A stretch of 64,000 bases of DNA from the NCBI GenBank assembly GCA_949710005.1, contig OX453276.1, forward strand, positions 5,809,877 through 5,873,876, in the 5' to 3' direction. The stretch's first letter is position 1. Each line of letters starts with the position of its first letter. Origin of the DNA: Ricordea florida. Its lineage: Eukaryota; Cnidaria; Anthozoa; Corallimorpharia; Ricordeidae. Positions 10,376 through 18,077 of this stretch are shown one piece after another. A program made the position numbers and the translations under genes. The notes under the pieces are model-generated. The model was not told where the DNA came from. It did no database searches and saw only the letters and a program-made list of their open reading frames with translations.

Positions 10376-11313
10376 GGTACAACCTGAAGTTCTTCCCTTA
10401 CAAAACCACGTCTTGGCCCATCTAATAAATAATACAAAACTGGTTGATTAGATGAAAACACACTCCTAGAAAGATAATAAATCTTAATACTCCAAATGGG
10501 ATCAGTAGCTCTTCTTCGCTCACCACCCTCAAGTTCACCGGGAAAGAGCAAGTATCTAACTTTAACACCAGGTGGTAGTCTAACCTCATCATATCCAACA
10601 ACTCGCTTATACTTTTTTGATTCGATATCAACCTCTTTCATTTTTATAGCTTTATCTGGCTCTTTACCAGTTATTCTCGTTGGTGTACTATTCAGAGTTT
10701 TTAAAATATCTGGTAATCGTTTCACCCATACTCTAGACCTTTCATCACTAATCATTTCTTGTGCATATTGATGGCTAAATAATCGTTCACTTAATGTTCT
10801 ATTTGCTCTTTCAACAAATGCTTGAGCTCTATGGTTTCCAGCTTCACTTCTCTGAATTTTTACATTATGTATATTCATAAGTTTTGTAACATCGCCCATA
10901 AATTCTCTTCCAGGATCAACAATTAATGTTTTAGGGTATTTTAACTTTCTGGAATATATTTTTTCAAAAGCTTTGGATATCTCATGAGTTTCTTTTGAGG
11001 TTAATGGTTCAGCATCTTTATATCTCGAGGCTACATCAATAACAACCAATGCATATCGATATGTTTTTCTTCCAACTCTATCATGTGGTAAAAATAATAA
11101 ATCTGCTTGGTGAATCTGATTCGGTTTATCCACAGTCCAGTGTGGTCTAGGAATATACTTTGGAGTTGGTAGATATATTTGCCATATCGCCTGTTTCTCA
11201 AGCCATTGTTTAGCCTCATCTTCACTAACTTTTGCTTTCTCAGCTAATTTAGGAATTGCAGAATATCCTTTCCAATATCCATCAGTTGAATAATATATTT
11301 TTGTATAACTCAT
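10333..11313 (-). CDS. Retroviral-type (RVE) integrase
   Basis: The product is 326 residues and should insert the element and create the short target duplication. An N-terminal helical segment (KLAEKAKVSEDEAKQWLEKQ) replaces the classical HHCC finger. The catalytic core has D71 (HQADLLFLP), D133 (IVDPGREF) and E168 (AQAFVERANRTL), spaced as in DDE integrases. The C-terminus (YYLLDGPRRGFVREELQVVP) resembles the SH3/chromo-like tail of Polinton integrases. It is convergent with the polymerase gene (43-bp overlap) and divergent from the capsid gene, whose ATG lies only 33 bp away. The frame is intact, so integrase function could persist in this copy. Confidence 0.93.
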   Translation of the reverse strand: MSYTKIYYSTDGYWKGYSAIPKLAEKAKVSEDEAKQWLEKQAIWQIYLPTPKYIPRPHWTVDKPNQIHQADLLFLPHDRVGRKTYRYALVVIDVASRYKDAEPLTSKETHEISKAFEKIYSRKLKYPKTLIVDPGREFMGDVTKLMNIHNVKIQRSEAGNHRAQAFVERANRTLSERLFSHQYAQEMISDERSRVWVKRLPDILKTLNSTPTRITGKEPDKAIKMKEVDIESKKYKRVVGYDEVRLPPGVKVRYLLFPGELEGGERRRATDPIWSIKIYYLSRSVFSSNQPVLYYLLDGPRRGFVREELQVVPYDTELPPDSVLVR

Positions 11314-11322
11314 TTAAAGATT
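11313..11322 (+). promoter_or_regulatory. Promoter-like box TTTAAAGATT before the capsid gene
   Basis: It lies 34 nt before the ATG at 11347 and overlaps the integrase start codon on the other strand. A TTTATAAG sequence about 28 nt upstream of the integrase ATG on the minus strand may serve that gene. Confidence 0.55.
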
Positions 11323-11346
11323 AATCCAAGTATCTTATAAATCAAT

Positions 11347-12573
11347 ATGACGTCTGAAAAAATTAATCCAAACAGAATTCCAAGAGAGCCATTTGGTTTG
11401 AAAGCAGAATCAACACTTAATCGAATTACTCTCAATCCATCTTCCGCTAATCCGAGAGAAACCTTATATATAAATATTCCAAAACTTTCTGAGAATTTAG
11501 TGATTGTACCCGGAAGTGTATCTCTACTATTTGACTTGGATGTTGATGGGCATGCTAATAACACACTCGTGAATAATGTGGGTAGTAATCTTGTATCTAG
11601 ACTTAGGGTTCTTTTTGGTGGTGAAACATTACAGGATACTCAAAGATACGATCTATTTCAAACCTATCATGATTTATTTTTACCAGAAGAAGATCGCGCG
11701 GATAGATTAAAACAAGGTATTTCTTCTGAAAACATGAGGAAGCTCAGGACAAATGCGGGTGATAAGAAAACACAAGATGTTAAGGAAGTGGCTCTTGCAT
11801 CAGTACATAACACCAAGTATCATATTCCACTAAACCATCCTATTCTAAACGATCACGGAGTTTTCTATCCAAGGGGGTTAGATCATCAACTAATCTTTGA
11901 GATTACACTGGCTCCAGTTAATGATATTGTTATTTATTCTGACACGACTAAGACTCCGACATATTCAATCAAAAACCTTGAGTTGGAATATTCTTGTATT
12001 TCAAGCGAATACTTGGCTCGTGAGGCTCAGGCGGCTTATCAGGTTGGTAAAGGATTCTTTTATGAAAATGTCACTCTACACAAAACTTTTACCATATCCT
12101 TGGGCGGTGATAGTGTTATAAATCAGCATATTAATCTACCTAGAAGATCAATGACGGGGATATTATGTTTGTTTACATTACCTATCGCTGCAGGAGCACG
12201 TAACTCTGAGAATTTTTACAATCCAGGTATCACCTCGATCAATATAGATGTTGATGGTGTACCAAATCGTTTATACTCTAAAGGAATGATACCATCAGAC
12301 TTCTGGGAGTCGGTAAAGAAACGTTTCGGAAGAGAGGGTGTAAAGGAAAAGGATTTTTATGCTGATAAGTTTGCTCTGTGGGTTGATATGAGAACTCACC
12401 CTGATAATGGTATTCATGGAGGGGGTCTGGCCTTAAATAATGCGCAAGATGGTGTAAAAATAGAAATTAAAAGAAAACAAAGTGGATCTGGTACTATAAC
12501 CTGTTATATGTTTGTTGTAGCTGATGCGATGATGGAGATTATGAATTCAAACTTACATTCGATAAAGTACTAG
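11347..12573 (+). CDS. Putative major capsid protein (double jelly roll)
   Basis: The product is 408 residues, soluble and strand-rich, with no membrane segment. Conserved-looking blocks are RLRVLFGGETLQDTQRYDLF, LFLPEEDRADRL and YHIPLNHPILNDHGVFYPRG. I recall such blocks from cnidarian element proteins, but no search was run. Size, position directly before the packaging ATPase, and absence of any other large structural candidate fit a double-jelly-roll capsid protein of the Polinton class. Assignment is by context and general similarity. A structure prediction showing two eight-stranded jelly rolls would settle it. Confidence 0.7.
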   Translation: MTSEKINPNRIPREPFGLKAESTLNRITLNPSSANPRETLYINIPKLSENLVIVPGSVSLLFDLDVDGHANNTLVNNVGSNLVSRLRVLFGGETLQDTQRYDLFQTYHDLFLPEEDRADRLKQGISSENMRKLRTNAGDKKTQDVKEVALASVHNTKYHIPLNHPILNDHGVFYPRGLDHQLIFEITLAPVNDIVIYSDTTKTPTYSIKNLELEYSCISSEYLAREAQAAYQVGKGFFYENVTLHKTFTISLGGDSVINQHINLPRRSMTGILCLFTLPIAAGARNSENFYNPGITSINIDVDGVPNRLYSKGMIPSDFWESVKKRFGREGVKEKDFYADKFALWVDMRTHPDNGIHGGGLALNNAQDGVKIEIKRKQSGSGTITCYMFVVADAMMEIMNSNLHSIKY

Positions 12574-12589
12574 TTTACATGAAATTTAA

Positions 12590-12599
12590 CTTAAAAAAC
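12590..12599 (+). promoter_or_regulatory. Weak promoter-like box CTTAAAAAAC
   Basis: This degenerate version of the TTTAAAGATT box lies 32 nt before the ATPase ATG. Confidence 0.35.
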
Positions 12600-12621
12600 G
12601 TAATGTTATAATACAAAAATT

Positions 12622-13248
12622 ATGGAAGAATTAAGAGATAAAGTTCCTTTTCATTGTATTATAACCGGTCCAACAAATTGCGGAAAGACAAAGTACCTCA
12701 TAGATCAGCTCCGAGGACCATTCCGGAAAGTTTTTGAATACATTGTTCTAATATGCCCAACTTTTTCTAAAAATAAAACCTATCATAATTTTGCTAATAA
12801 AGATAAACATTTATATGTATTATCACCCGATGCTAGTAACATTGATGAGATTAACGAGTTATTAACTGATTGTCAAACTTTGTTCTCCGGTACTAATACA
12901 CTAATAATTTTAGACGATTGTGCTGTTTCGAATGATCTAAAGAAACCTTCAAACAAGTTTATAGATCTAGCATTTTCTGGAAGACATCATGGTTTATCAG
13001 TTTGGGTTCTCACTCAGCAATTAACATCCATAGCAAAACCATTCCGTGAAAATGTAGCTTGTGTGGTCTCATTCCATAATCCATCACAGAAAGGTATGAA
13101 GATGCTTTTCGAAGATTATGGAGGTGATTTAGACTCTGAAACTAGTAAAAAGTTTGTACAACTCCTTAAAACTGAAAAATATTCTAGACTTTGTTTATGT
13201 TTACGTTATCCATTTCAATGTTATTTAGAGATTCCTGAAGTGATTTAA
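12622..13248 (+). CDS. DNA packaging ATPase (A32/FtsK-HerA-like)
   Basis: The product is 208 residues. Walker A is GPTNCGKT (16-23) and Walker B is TLIILDDCAV with D98-D99. A sensor-like WVLTQQLTSIAKPFREN follows, with the Gln expected after Walker B in FtsK-HerA ATPases. These enzymes pump DNA into preformed capsids in Polintons, virophages and large DNA viruses. The length and compact domain fit the family. It follows the capsid gene by 48 bp, a usual pairing in this group. Confidence 0.88.
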   Translation: MEELRDKVPFHCIITGPTNCGKTKYLIDQLRGPFRKVFEYIVLICPTFSKNKTYHNFANKDKHLYVLSPDASNIDEINELLTDCQTLFSGTNTLIILDDCAVSNDLKKPSNKFIDLAFSGRHHGLSVWVLTQQLTSIAKPFRENVACVVSFHNPSQKGMKMLFEDYGGDLDSETSKKFVQLLKTEKYSRLCLCLRYPFQCYLEIPEVI

Positions 13249-13253
13249 AAATA
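13244..13253 (+). promoter_or_regulatory. Promoter-like box TTTAAAAATA
   Basis: It lies 31 nt before the ATG at 13275 and overlaps the ATPase stop codon. Confidence 0.4.
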
Positions 13254-13274
13254 ATCCATCTATTATCACAAAAG

Positions 13275-13808
13275 ATGACAAGCGTTGAAGATTATATTGA
13301 AGAAGAAAAAACCGGAGGAAAGACTGAGGTAAAAGATGTGGTAAAATATAATGATGATATTGAAATAAAACAAGAATCACTAGCTATTCTTGCATCTCTT
13401 GAGACTACAAAGGAATATTTAGGTGTTGATATGAGTCTAGGTGATATTAAGAAACTCACAGAAAAAGACATTGAAAAATATTATAATAGATATCAGGCAG
13501 TATTAGGTAAGAAAATTAGTGGTGGATTAGTAGATTCATCTCTTCAATTAGTTTCTCATGTTATTTCTTACATGGTTCCTGTAGATGATATAGAAGCTCT
13601 TTGTAAAGACTTGAAGAATGATGAGTTGGTTAATCGTGAACTGACAAACTTTGTAGGTCTCTTAGCATTAAAGGGTGGAAGATTGGTAGCACTTGCCAGC
13701 GGACTATTCCAGGTTGCTAAACACATTAAAATCAACAAAATACAAGAAGTTTCAAACACAATTACAGATGATTCTAACAAAACTGAACATACTACTAAAC
13801 ACAACTGA
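13275..13808 (+). CDS. Polinton protein of unknown function, 177 residues
   Basis: I do not recognise this gene. The N-terminus is acidic (VEDYIEEEKTGG), the middle is helical with a conserved-looking MSLGDIKKLTEKDIEKYYNR, and hydrophobic helices follow (LVDSSLQLVSHVISYMVPVD, GLLALKGGRLVALASGLFQV). It lies in the virion gene block with its own promoter-like box. Its 3' end runs into a 22-bp tandem repeat, so the last few residues and the stop position are repeat-derived. Confidence 0.7.
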   Translation: MTSVEDYIEEEKTGGKTEVKDVVKYNDDIEIKQESLAILASLETTKEYLGVDMSLGDIKKLTEKDIEKYYNRYQAVLGKKISGGLVDSSLQLVSHVISYMVPVDDIEALCKDLKNDELVNRELTNFVGLLALKGGRLVALASGLFQVAKHIKINKIQEVSNTITDDSNKTEHTTKHN

Positions 13809-13862
13809 TCATACTACTAAACACAACTGAGCATACTACTGAGCATACTACTAAGCACAACT
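13786..13862 (+). repeat. 22-bp tandem repeat at a gene end
   Basis: About three and a half copies of catactactaaacacaactg overlap the stop codon at 13806-13808. Confidence 0.75.
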
Positions 13863-13864
13863 GA

Positions 13865-13874
13865 TTTAAAGATT
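13865..13874 (+). promoter_or_regulatory. Promoter-like box TTTAAAGATT
   Basis: It lies 34 nt before an in-frame ATA at 13899 but 64 nt before the first ATG (13929). In other genes the distance to ATG is 28-41 nt. Confidence 0.55.
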
Positions 13875-13928
13875 CTTTACTTTGGGAAATAAATAATAAT
13901 ATCTGAAGAAGTTGTTGAACAAATTACA

Positions 13929-14327
13929 ATGGATCCACCTACTACTAAAAATAAGAAAGCTGTTAAAGAGAAAGATCCTAAAAAGGTTGCAGCTGGTAAG
14001 GCAATGGCAGAAAAAAACAGATTAGCTAGAGAAGCGTTAGCCAGGGAAATGAAACGTGAAAAGGAACAAGCGGAGAGCAAAAATAAAGAAAATTCAAATG
14101 AAGAAGAAGAAAATACAAAAGCATGGATTCCAGAGCTATCTTTTACTACTGTATTATCAATAGTTGGAATAGGGTTCACTGCATTTGACATGTTTATGAG
14201 ATATTATAAAAACAGAATACCTGATTTATCACAAGTTCCAACTAATGTTTCACAAATGTCACAACCTACAAAGATTCCTGTACCACAACCACCACCCACA
14301 CAGATTCCAAAAATAGGAATGTTATAA
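13929..14327 (+). CDS. Small basic membrane protein; probable lost upstream start
   Basis: The product is 132 residues from the first ATG. The N-terminal half is a charged helix (KDPKKVAAGKAMAEKNRLAR, then ALAREMKREKEQ). One membrane segment (about 73-91, FTTVLSIVGIGFTAFDMFM) follows, then a Pro/Gln-rich tail. In-frame sequence upstream is open to an ATA at 13899-13901 at the expected distance from the promoter-like box, so the original start may have been there. I do not recognise a function. A virion membrane or DNA-binding protein is possible given the basic arm, but this is inference. Confidence 0.7.
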   Translation: MDPPTTKNKKAVKEKDPKKVAAGKAMAEKNRLAREALAREMKREKEQAESKNKENSNEEEENTKAWIPELSFTTVLSIVGIGFTAFDMFMRYYKNRIPDLSQVPTNVSQMSQPTKIPVPQPPPTQIPKIGML

Positions 14328-14336
14328 GGAAAGTAG

Positions 14337-14346
14337 TTTAAAGATT
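14337..14346 (+). promoter_or_regulatory. Promoter-like box TTTAAAGATT
   Basis: It lies 32 nt before the ATG at 14369. The leader continues tcttactg...agtaaaaaat, almost the same as the leader at 15020. Confidence 0.65.
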
Positions 14347-14368
14347 TCTTACTGTTTAGTAAAAAATT

Positions 14369-14587
14369 ATGTCAACTGAAAACAAACTTGTGAAAACTGT
14401 TACTGATTCAACCGTCATTATCGGATTAGCTGCTGGAGTTGGTTATGTAGCTAAAAAAGCTCTGAAAGAATCATTTATGAACGATCCATCCTCAAGTATT
14501 ACAAACTATGCTAAATGGGTAGCTGTATTGTCAGGTAGTATGTACCTAAAAACATATTTAGAGGATCAAAAGATTTTGCCAACTTAA
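14369..14587 (+). CDS. Small two-helix membrane protein, 72 residues
   Basis: It has two hydrophobic segments, TVIIGLAAGVGYVAKKAL (about 13-30) and YAKWVAVLSGSMYLKTYL (about 48-65). There is no recognised family. It has its own box and leader, and it probably belongs with the other small membrane proteins of the virion block. Confidence 0.65.
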   Translation: MSTENKLVKTVTDSTVIIGLAAGVGYVAKKALKESFMNDPSSSITNYAKWVAVLSGSMYLKTYLEDQKILPT

Positions 14588-14592
14588 AGATT
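14583..14592 (+). promoter_or_regulatory. Promoter-like box CTTAAAGATT
   Basis: It lies 28 nt before the ATG at 14611 and overlaps the previous stop codon. Confidence 0.55.
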
Positions 14593-14610
14593 TTACATAT
14601 TGACTAACAA

Positions 14611-15003
14611 ATGGCAACAATAGCAATGATGGTTGGTGGAGCTATTTTGAATGCGACTACATTCGTTGGCGGATCATATCTTGCAAAATATCTATCAGGT
14701 GATAAAACATACGATGAACGAATACGACACGATAAGGCAATAGAAAAATATCAAAAAGATTATGCTACATATCAGGAAAAAAGACAGAATCTCATTGATT
14801 GGCACTCTAAACAGAAGGATGAAAAATATCAAGCATCAAAAAATATTTCTAATACAGATGAAGCTTTGAAATTGTATAGTGAGGCATATGAACCAAAATT
14901 CTCTGATTATTATAGACCTAGTGACAATCAAAAGATGGGTGAAATGGCTTATGTAGGTGGTGGTATGTTGGCATTGGGTTATATGATTAGTAAATTCTTT
15001 TAG
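14611..15003 (+). CDS. Small membrane protein with charged middle, 130 residues
   Basis: It has an N-terminal hydrophobic segment (IAMMVGGAILNATTFVGGSY), a charged Tyr/Lys/Gln-rich middle (KYQKDYATYQEKRQ) and a C-terminal hydrophobic segment (AYVGGGMLALGYMISKFF). I do not recognise the family. The two membrane ends around a coiled middle suggest a structural role in the virion block. Confidence 0.65.
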   Translation: MATIAMMVGGAILNATTFVGGSYLAKYLSGDKTYDERIRHDKAIEKYQKDYATYQEKRQNLIDWHSKQKDEKYQASKNISNTDEALKLYSEAYEPKFSDYYRPSDNQKMGEMAYVGGGMLALGYMISKFF

Positions 15004-15019
15004 TCAATTGTGTGATCAG

Positions 15020-15029
15020 TTTAAAGATT
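15020..15029 (+). promoter_or_regulatory. Promoter-like box TTTAAAGATT
   Basis: It lies 32 nt before the ATG at 15052, with a leader nearly identical to the one at 14337. Confidence 0.65.
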
Positions 15030-15051
15030 TCTTACTGATGAGTAAAAAATC

Positions 15052-15996
15052 ATGGCAGAAGGAGGATATTTACCAGAAGATATTGATCCAACTAAACTAA
15101 ATGATCCCAATAATGTTGGTACTTATGAGGGTAATGAATCATTATCATTATATACAACTCCAAAGACATCCGTCACTCGTCCAACTTACCCCGATAATTA
15201 TAAACAAACAACTTCATTTGGTGGTAGTGAAAAACATCCTTTGTTAGATGAAGCGGAGCGCGATCAAGATTATGCTTGGGGTGAGGTTAAACGTAATTTC
15301 CCTAAAGTTAAAACTGATAAAGTAATAGCTGGACTGGATAAATTAAAACGAGTATTTGTAAAATTGAAAAGGGGAGGAGCTCACAAATATACTTTATTAT
15401 CCAATGGTGAATTCGAAGAAAAACCTCCCCCGACTTTAATAAATTATTTAGGTAAAAGAGCTGGAGAGGTTTTGAAAGATGTTGATAGTGAGAACGCTAA
15501 GGATGAAAAAGAGATCGCTGAAAAAGATAAAAAACTAAAATTCCTCAAGGAAAAACCGCTTAATACCCCAGAAGAACGCAGCCAAATAGATACTCTGCAG
15601 AGTGAAATTGGTGACCACAAACAAAATATAGCAAACAGGAACAGAGAGGCTGAATCAGTCTGGGAAAAAATGTCATTACGAAATAAGATAAAGTACATAT
15701 TCAAAAAGTATGGTTTTACAGTCTTTGGTGTTGTTAGTGCTGTAGGTGTGGTTATTGGTGTTATAGTTTCTAATCTTTCAAAAGGTCTAACTAAATTGGG
15801 TAAAGGTGTGGGAAATGGTTTGAAAACTATTGGTAAGAAACTCGGTGAAATATTGCCTGGAATGGTTGGAGCTATCGTGAGCTTTCTTTTCAAAACAGCA
15901 GGTGAGGTTATTGGGTTTTTAGGTAAGAACGCTTGGTTGTTGATAATGGCTGTGGTTCTATATTTTGTGGAACAGTTTAAAAAGAAGAGGGGGTAA
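15052..15996 (+). CDS. Membrane-associated virion-block protein with Gly-rich amphipathic region, 314 residues
   Basis: The N-terminal region is soluble (residues 1-110) and a charged coiled coil follows (about 140-205, KDEKEIAEKDKKLKFLKEK). Next are a hydrophobic segment (TVFGVVSAVGVVIGVIVSNL, about 223-242), a Gly/Lys amphipathic stretch (LTKLGKGVGNGLKTIGKKLG) and a second hydrophobic stretch ending AWLLIMAVVLYFVEQFKKKR. I recall similar C-termini in cnidarian element proteins but know no function. The amphipathic Gly/Lys stretch between membrane segments resembles membrane-active peptides, so membrane penetration during entry or assembly is a possible role; this is inference. Confidence 0.7.
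   Translation: MAEGGYLPEDIDPTKLNDPNNVGTYEGNESLSLYTTPKTSVTRPTYPDNYKQTTSFGGSEKHPLLDEAERDQDYAWGEVKRNFPKVKTDKVIAGLDKLKRVFVKLKRGGAHKYTLLSNGEFEEKPPPTLINYLGKRAGEVLKDVDSENAKDEKEIAEKDKKLKFLKEKPLNTPEERSQIDTLQSEIGDHKQNIANRNREAESVWEKMSLRNKIKYIFKKYGFTVFGVVSAVGVVIGVIVSNLSKGLTKLGKGVGNGLKTIGKKLGEILPGMVGAIVSFLFKTAGEVIGFLGKNAWLLIMAVVLYFVEQFKKKRG
15976..15985 (+). promoter_or_regulatory. Weak promoter-like box TTTAAAAAGA
   Basis: It lies 36 nt before the ATG at 16012, inside the end of the previous gene. It is a weak match. Confidence 0.3.
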
Positions 15997-16011
15997 GTTA
16001 AAAACAAAATA

Positions 16012-16395
16012 ATGAATGATACAACGTTTCTATCTATCACAATGTTAACCACTGAAACAAGAATATATTTAGATCCACCCTTGACCAACGTAAAAGAGAT
16101 ACAAATGATAGATAGTTCCATGACTAATGCAACGTCTGACAATCCTTTGTACTTAATGTGTGATCTTATAGAGCCAAAGTCTTCATATTACAATAGGATC
16201 CCACGTGGTGAAAATGTAGAACTTAACCCATCACAACTATTAGCTGTTGTTCCTTCCAAAAAGTATCCATGTTTAAGAATCCCAGAAACTAAAAACCCTT
16301 TGAACTACTTTACTTTATGGATTTTAGATAAAAACGGAACAAAATTAATCTCTAATACAGTGCGTATTCGTATCGATTTAAAGATTTCATGTTGA
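16012..16395 (+). CDS. Strand-rich small protein, possible minor capsid component, 127 residues
   Basis: There is no membrane segment. The sequence alternates hydrophobic and polar residues, as in a beta sandwich (FLSITMLTTETRIYL, VELNPSQLLAVVPS, YFTLWILDKNG). It sits in the virion gene block and its stop is 10 bp before the next ATG. A small jelly-roll minor capsid or spike protein is the best guess from context; a structure prediction would decide. No homolog is recognised by eye. Confidence 0.6.
   Translation: MNDTTFLSITMLTTETRIYLDPPLTNVKEIQMIDSSMTNATSDNPLYLMCDLIEPKSSYYNRIPRGENVELNPSQLLAVVPSKKYPCLRIPETKNPLNYFTLWILDKNGTKLISNTVRIRIDLKISC
16377..16386 (+). promoter_or_regulatory. Promoter-like box TTTAAAGATT
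   Basis: It lies 29 nt before the ATG at 16406, inside the previous gene. The leader continues to agtaaaaaatg, as before other genes. Confidence 0.6.
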
Positions 16396-16405
16396 GTAGT
16401 AAAAA

Positions 16406-17002
16406 ATGGATGAATACAATAGAATTTATCCGAATGTTCCTGTGAATGGAGACCCACTTAATTTCAGACTACAAAAGTCATGTGAAGTACTACAAAATCT
16501 TGAGAAGGAAATTAAACATTACGAGGATGTTAGGAAAAAATACAATAGAGCAAGGGGAATATTTACAAAAATCAGTGTTAGTAGTGGGGTGTTTTCAGTT
16601 ATCCTATCTGCAAGTGGACTTGGAACCTCTCTTACTGGTTTTGGTGCTGTTGTTGGTATCCCATTAGGCGTTGTCGGTGGTATTTGTGGGGGAATATCGG
16701 TTGGATTTGGTGCGGCTTCTAAAAGACTTTCACATAAAGTTAGTAAACATGAACAGACTGTTTCTCTAGCAAAAGCAAAAGTAAACACCATTAACAACTT
16801 GGTTTCAAAGGCGCTGAAAGATAATGTTATCTCCGAACAAGAATTTTCCATAATTTTAGCAGAGTTAGAAAAGTTTGAAAAACTAAAACTCGAAATCCGT
16901 CAAAAATTTAGGAGAGATACTGAAAAAAACTTAAATATGTCACAGATAAGGAGAGAGGTTCGTGCAGACATATTAAAGGAGCTAACCGCTCCCGCACATT
17001 AA
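16406..17002 (+). CDS. Gly-rich membrane protein flanked by coiled coils, 198 residues
   Basis: The N-terminal coiled coil (about 25-50) has EVLQNLEKEIKHYEDVRKK. A long Gly/Ser hydrophobic region follows (about 55-103, with GVFSVILSASGLGTSLTGFG and VVGIPLGVVGGICGGIS), then C-terminal coiled coils (about 112-195). The layout resembles hemolysin- or apolipoprotein-L-like helical membrane inserters in a general way, but no family is recognised. It is part of the virion block with its own box. Confidence 0.65.
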   Translation: MDEYNRIYPNVPVNGDPLNFRLQKSCEVLQNLEKEIKHYEDVRKKYNRARGIFTKISVSSGVFSVILSASGLGTSLTGFGAVVGIPLGVVGGICGGISVGFGAASKRLSHKVSKHEQTVSLAKAKVNTINNLVSKALKDNVISEQEFSIILAELEKFEKLKLEIRQKFRRDTEKNLNMSQIRREVRADILKELTAPAH

Positions 17003-17043
17003 AATTTTCATTTGAGGTTAATATTAGAAAAGAACGGTGTTGA

Positions 17044-17053
17044 TTTAAAAACA
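17044..17053 (+). promoter_or_regulatory. Promoter-like box TTTAAAAACA
   Basis: It lies 41 nt before the ATG at 17085 and is a weaker match than most. Confidence 0.35.
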
Positions 17054-17084
17054 TATTCATCTTATTCTAAACATAAAGAATAAA

Positions 17085-17903
17085 ATGGGATTACTAAATG
17101 ATTTCAGAAATAAATATCCAAATGCTGATACAGGTAAATTCATAGTTGTAGCTGATCCGTATGGTGGTTACATTAAGTGGAGATTCAATGGTATAACAAT
17201 CATGTCTTATGACGATCCCACCGGAAAAACATGGACTGAAGACCTATCACCCCGCTTGAAAAGACTTTTATGGAAAGATTTAGGCTTGGATGATGATGAA
17301 TTGAGTTCATTCCCAAAAAGTTTAAATATGACAAATCAAAGCTATCCTATACCAGCTATTAACTTTGATGACTTTACAAGCGACATAACAAAAATGCTAA
17401 CCTCGCTGGATACATATGTGTCAAATACTAAGAAATTCACAGCAAAGATGCGTGATGTTTTTACCAATCAAGTTGTTACTTTCAAGTTTGGTAAGCAAAG
17501 TAGAAAATGGTTGAACGGACCAGATATGAATTATTGGCCTCAGCAACTTAACTTTGCAGTATGGTGTGCGACATCTGGTTGTGGGATAAGTCCTTTTGAA
17601 AGTCTAAATTATCCTAAAGTAGTGAGTAGTTTCATTAAGTTTCATGTGTATTTCACAATAAGGCGGATATTATATGAATTAAGTCTTCCTTTACCTGATG
17701 AGCAACCTTTTGTAATAAATAATAATCCATATAATAAAGTTGCATATCAACGATTGTGTGCAGAATTTGGGGTTAGTAATAATTCTGATTTTAGATGGAA
17801 AGGTGGTAGAAACAGAGGATTGGGAGATATATTCCTTGATTATGGTTCTGGGTACAATGGAAGAGGTGGAGGAAATCAAAATGTACATATTGTAAGGAAT
17901 TAG
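17085..17903 (+). CDS. N-terminal part before the TAG, 272 residues
   Basis: It is open from ATG 17085 to TAG 17903. It is soluble, with no signal peptide and a Gly/Arg/Asn-rich end (GYNGRGGGNQNV) just before the stop. If the TAG is fixed, this is the only product likely to be made from the box at 17044. Confidence 0.65.
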   Translation: MGLLNDFRNKYPNADTGKFIVVADPYGGYIKWRFNGITIMSYDDPTGKTWTEDLSPRLKRLLWKDLGLDDDELSSFPKSLNMTNQSYPIPAINFDDFTSDITKMLTSLDTYVSNTKKFTAKMRDVFTNQVVTFKFGKQSRKWLNGPDMNYWPQQLNFAVWCATSGCGISPFESLNYPKVVSSFIKFHVYFTIRRILYELSLPLPDEQPFVINNNPYNKVAYQRLCAEFGVSNNSDFRWKGGRNRGLGDIFLDYGSGYNGRGGGNQNVHIVRN

Positions 17904-18077
17904 GATGATGAAGCAGATCAATGGCCTGGTGAAGGTGGTAAATTTGCTGATGAGGGTGGTAAGAAAGAAAAGGGTAATCTCATCTCATTTATCCGTAATG
18001 ATGACTTTGCTGATTTCAAATATTCTTGGTTTATCCCAACAAGTGGTCATGGGCTCACTAAAGCTGGACTTGGTAGA

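Noticed and set aside
17901..17909. Programmed stop-codon readthrough or selenocysteine
   Set aside because: The codon is TAG, not TGA, and the following bases GATGAT do not match known readthrough contexts; nonsense mutation is simpler.
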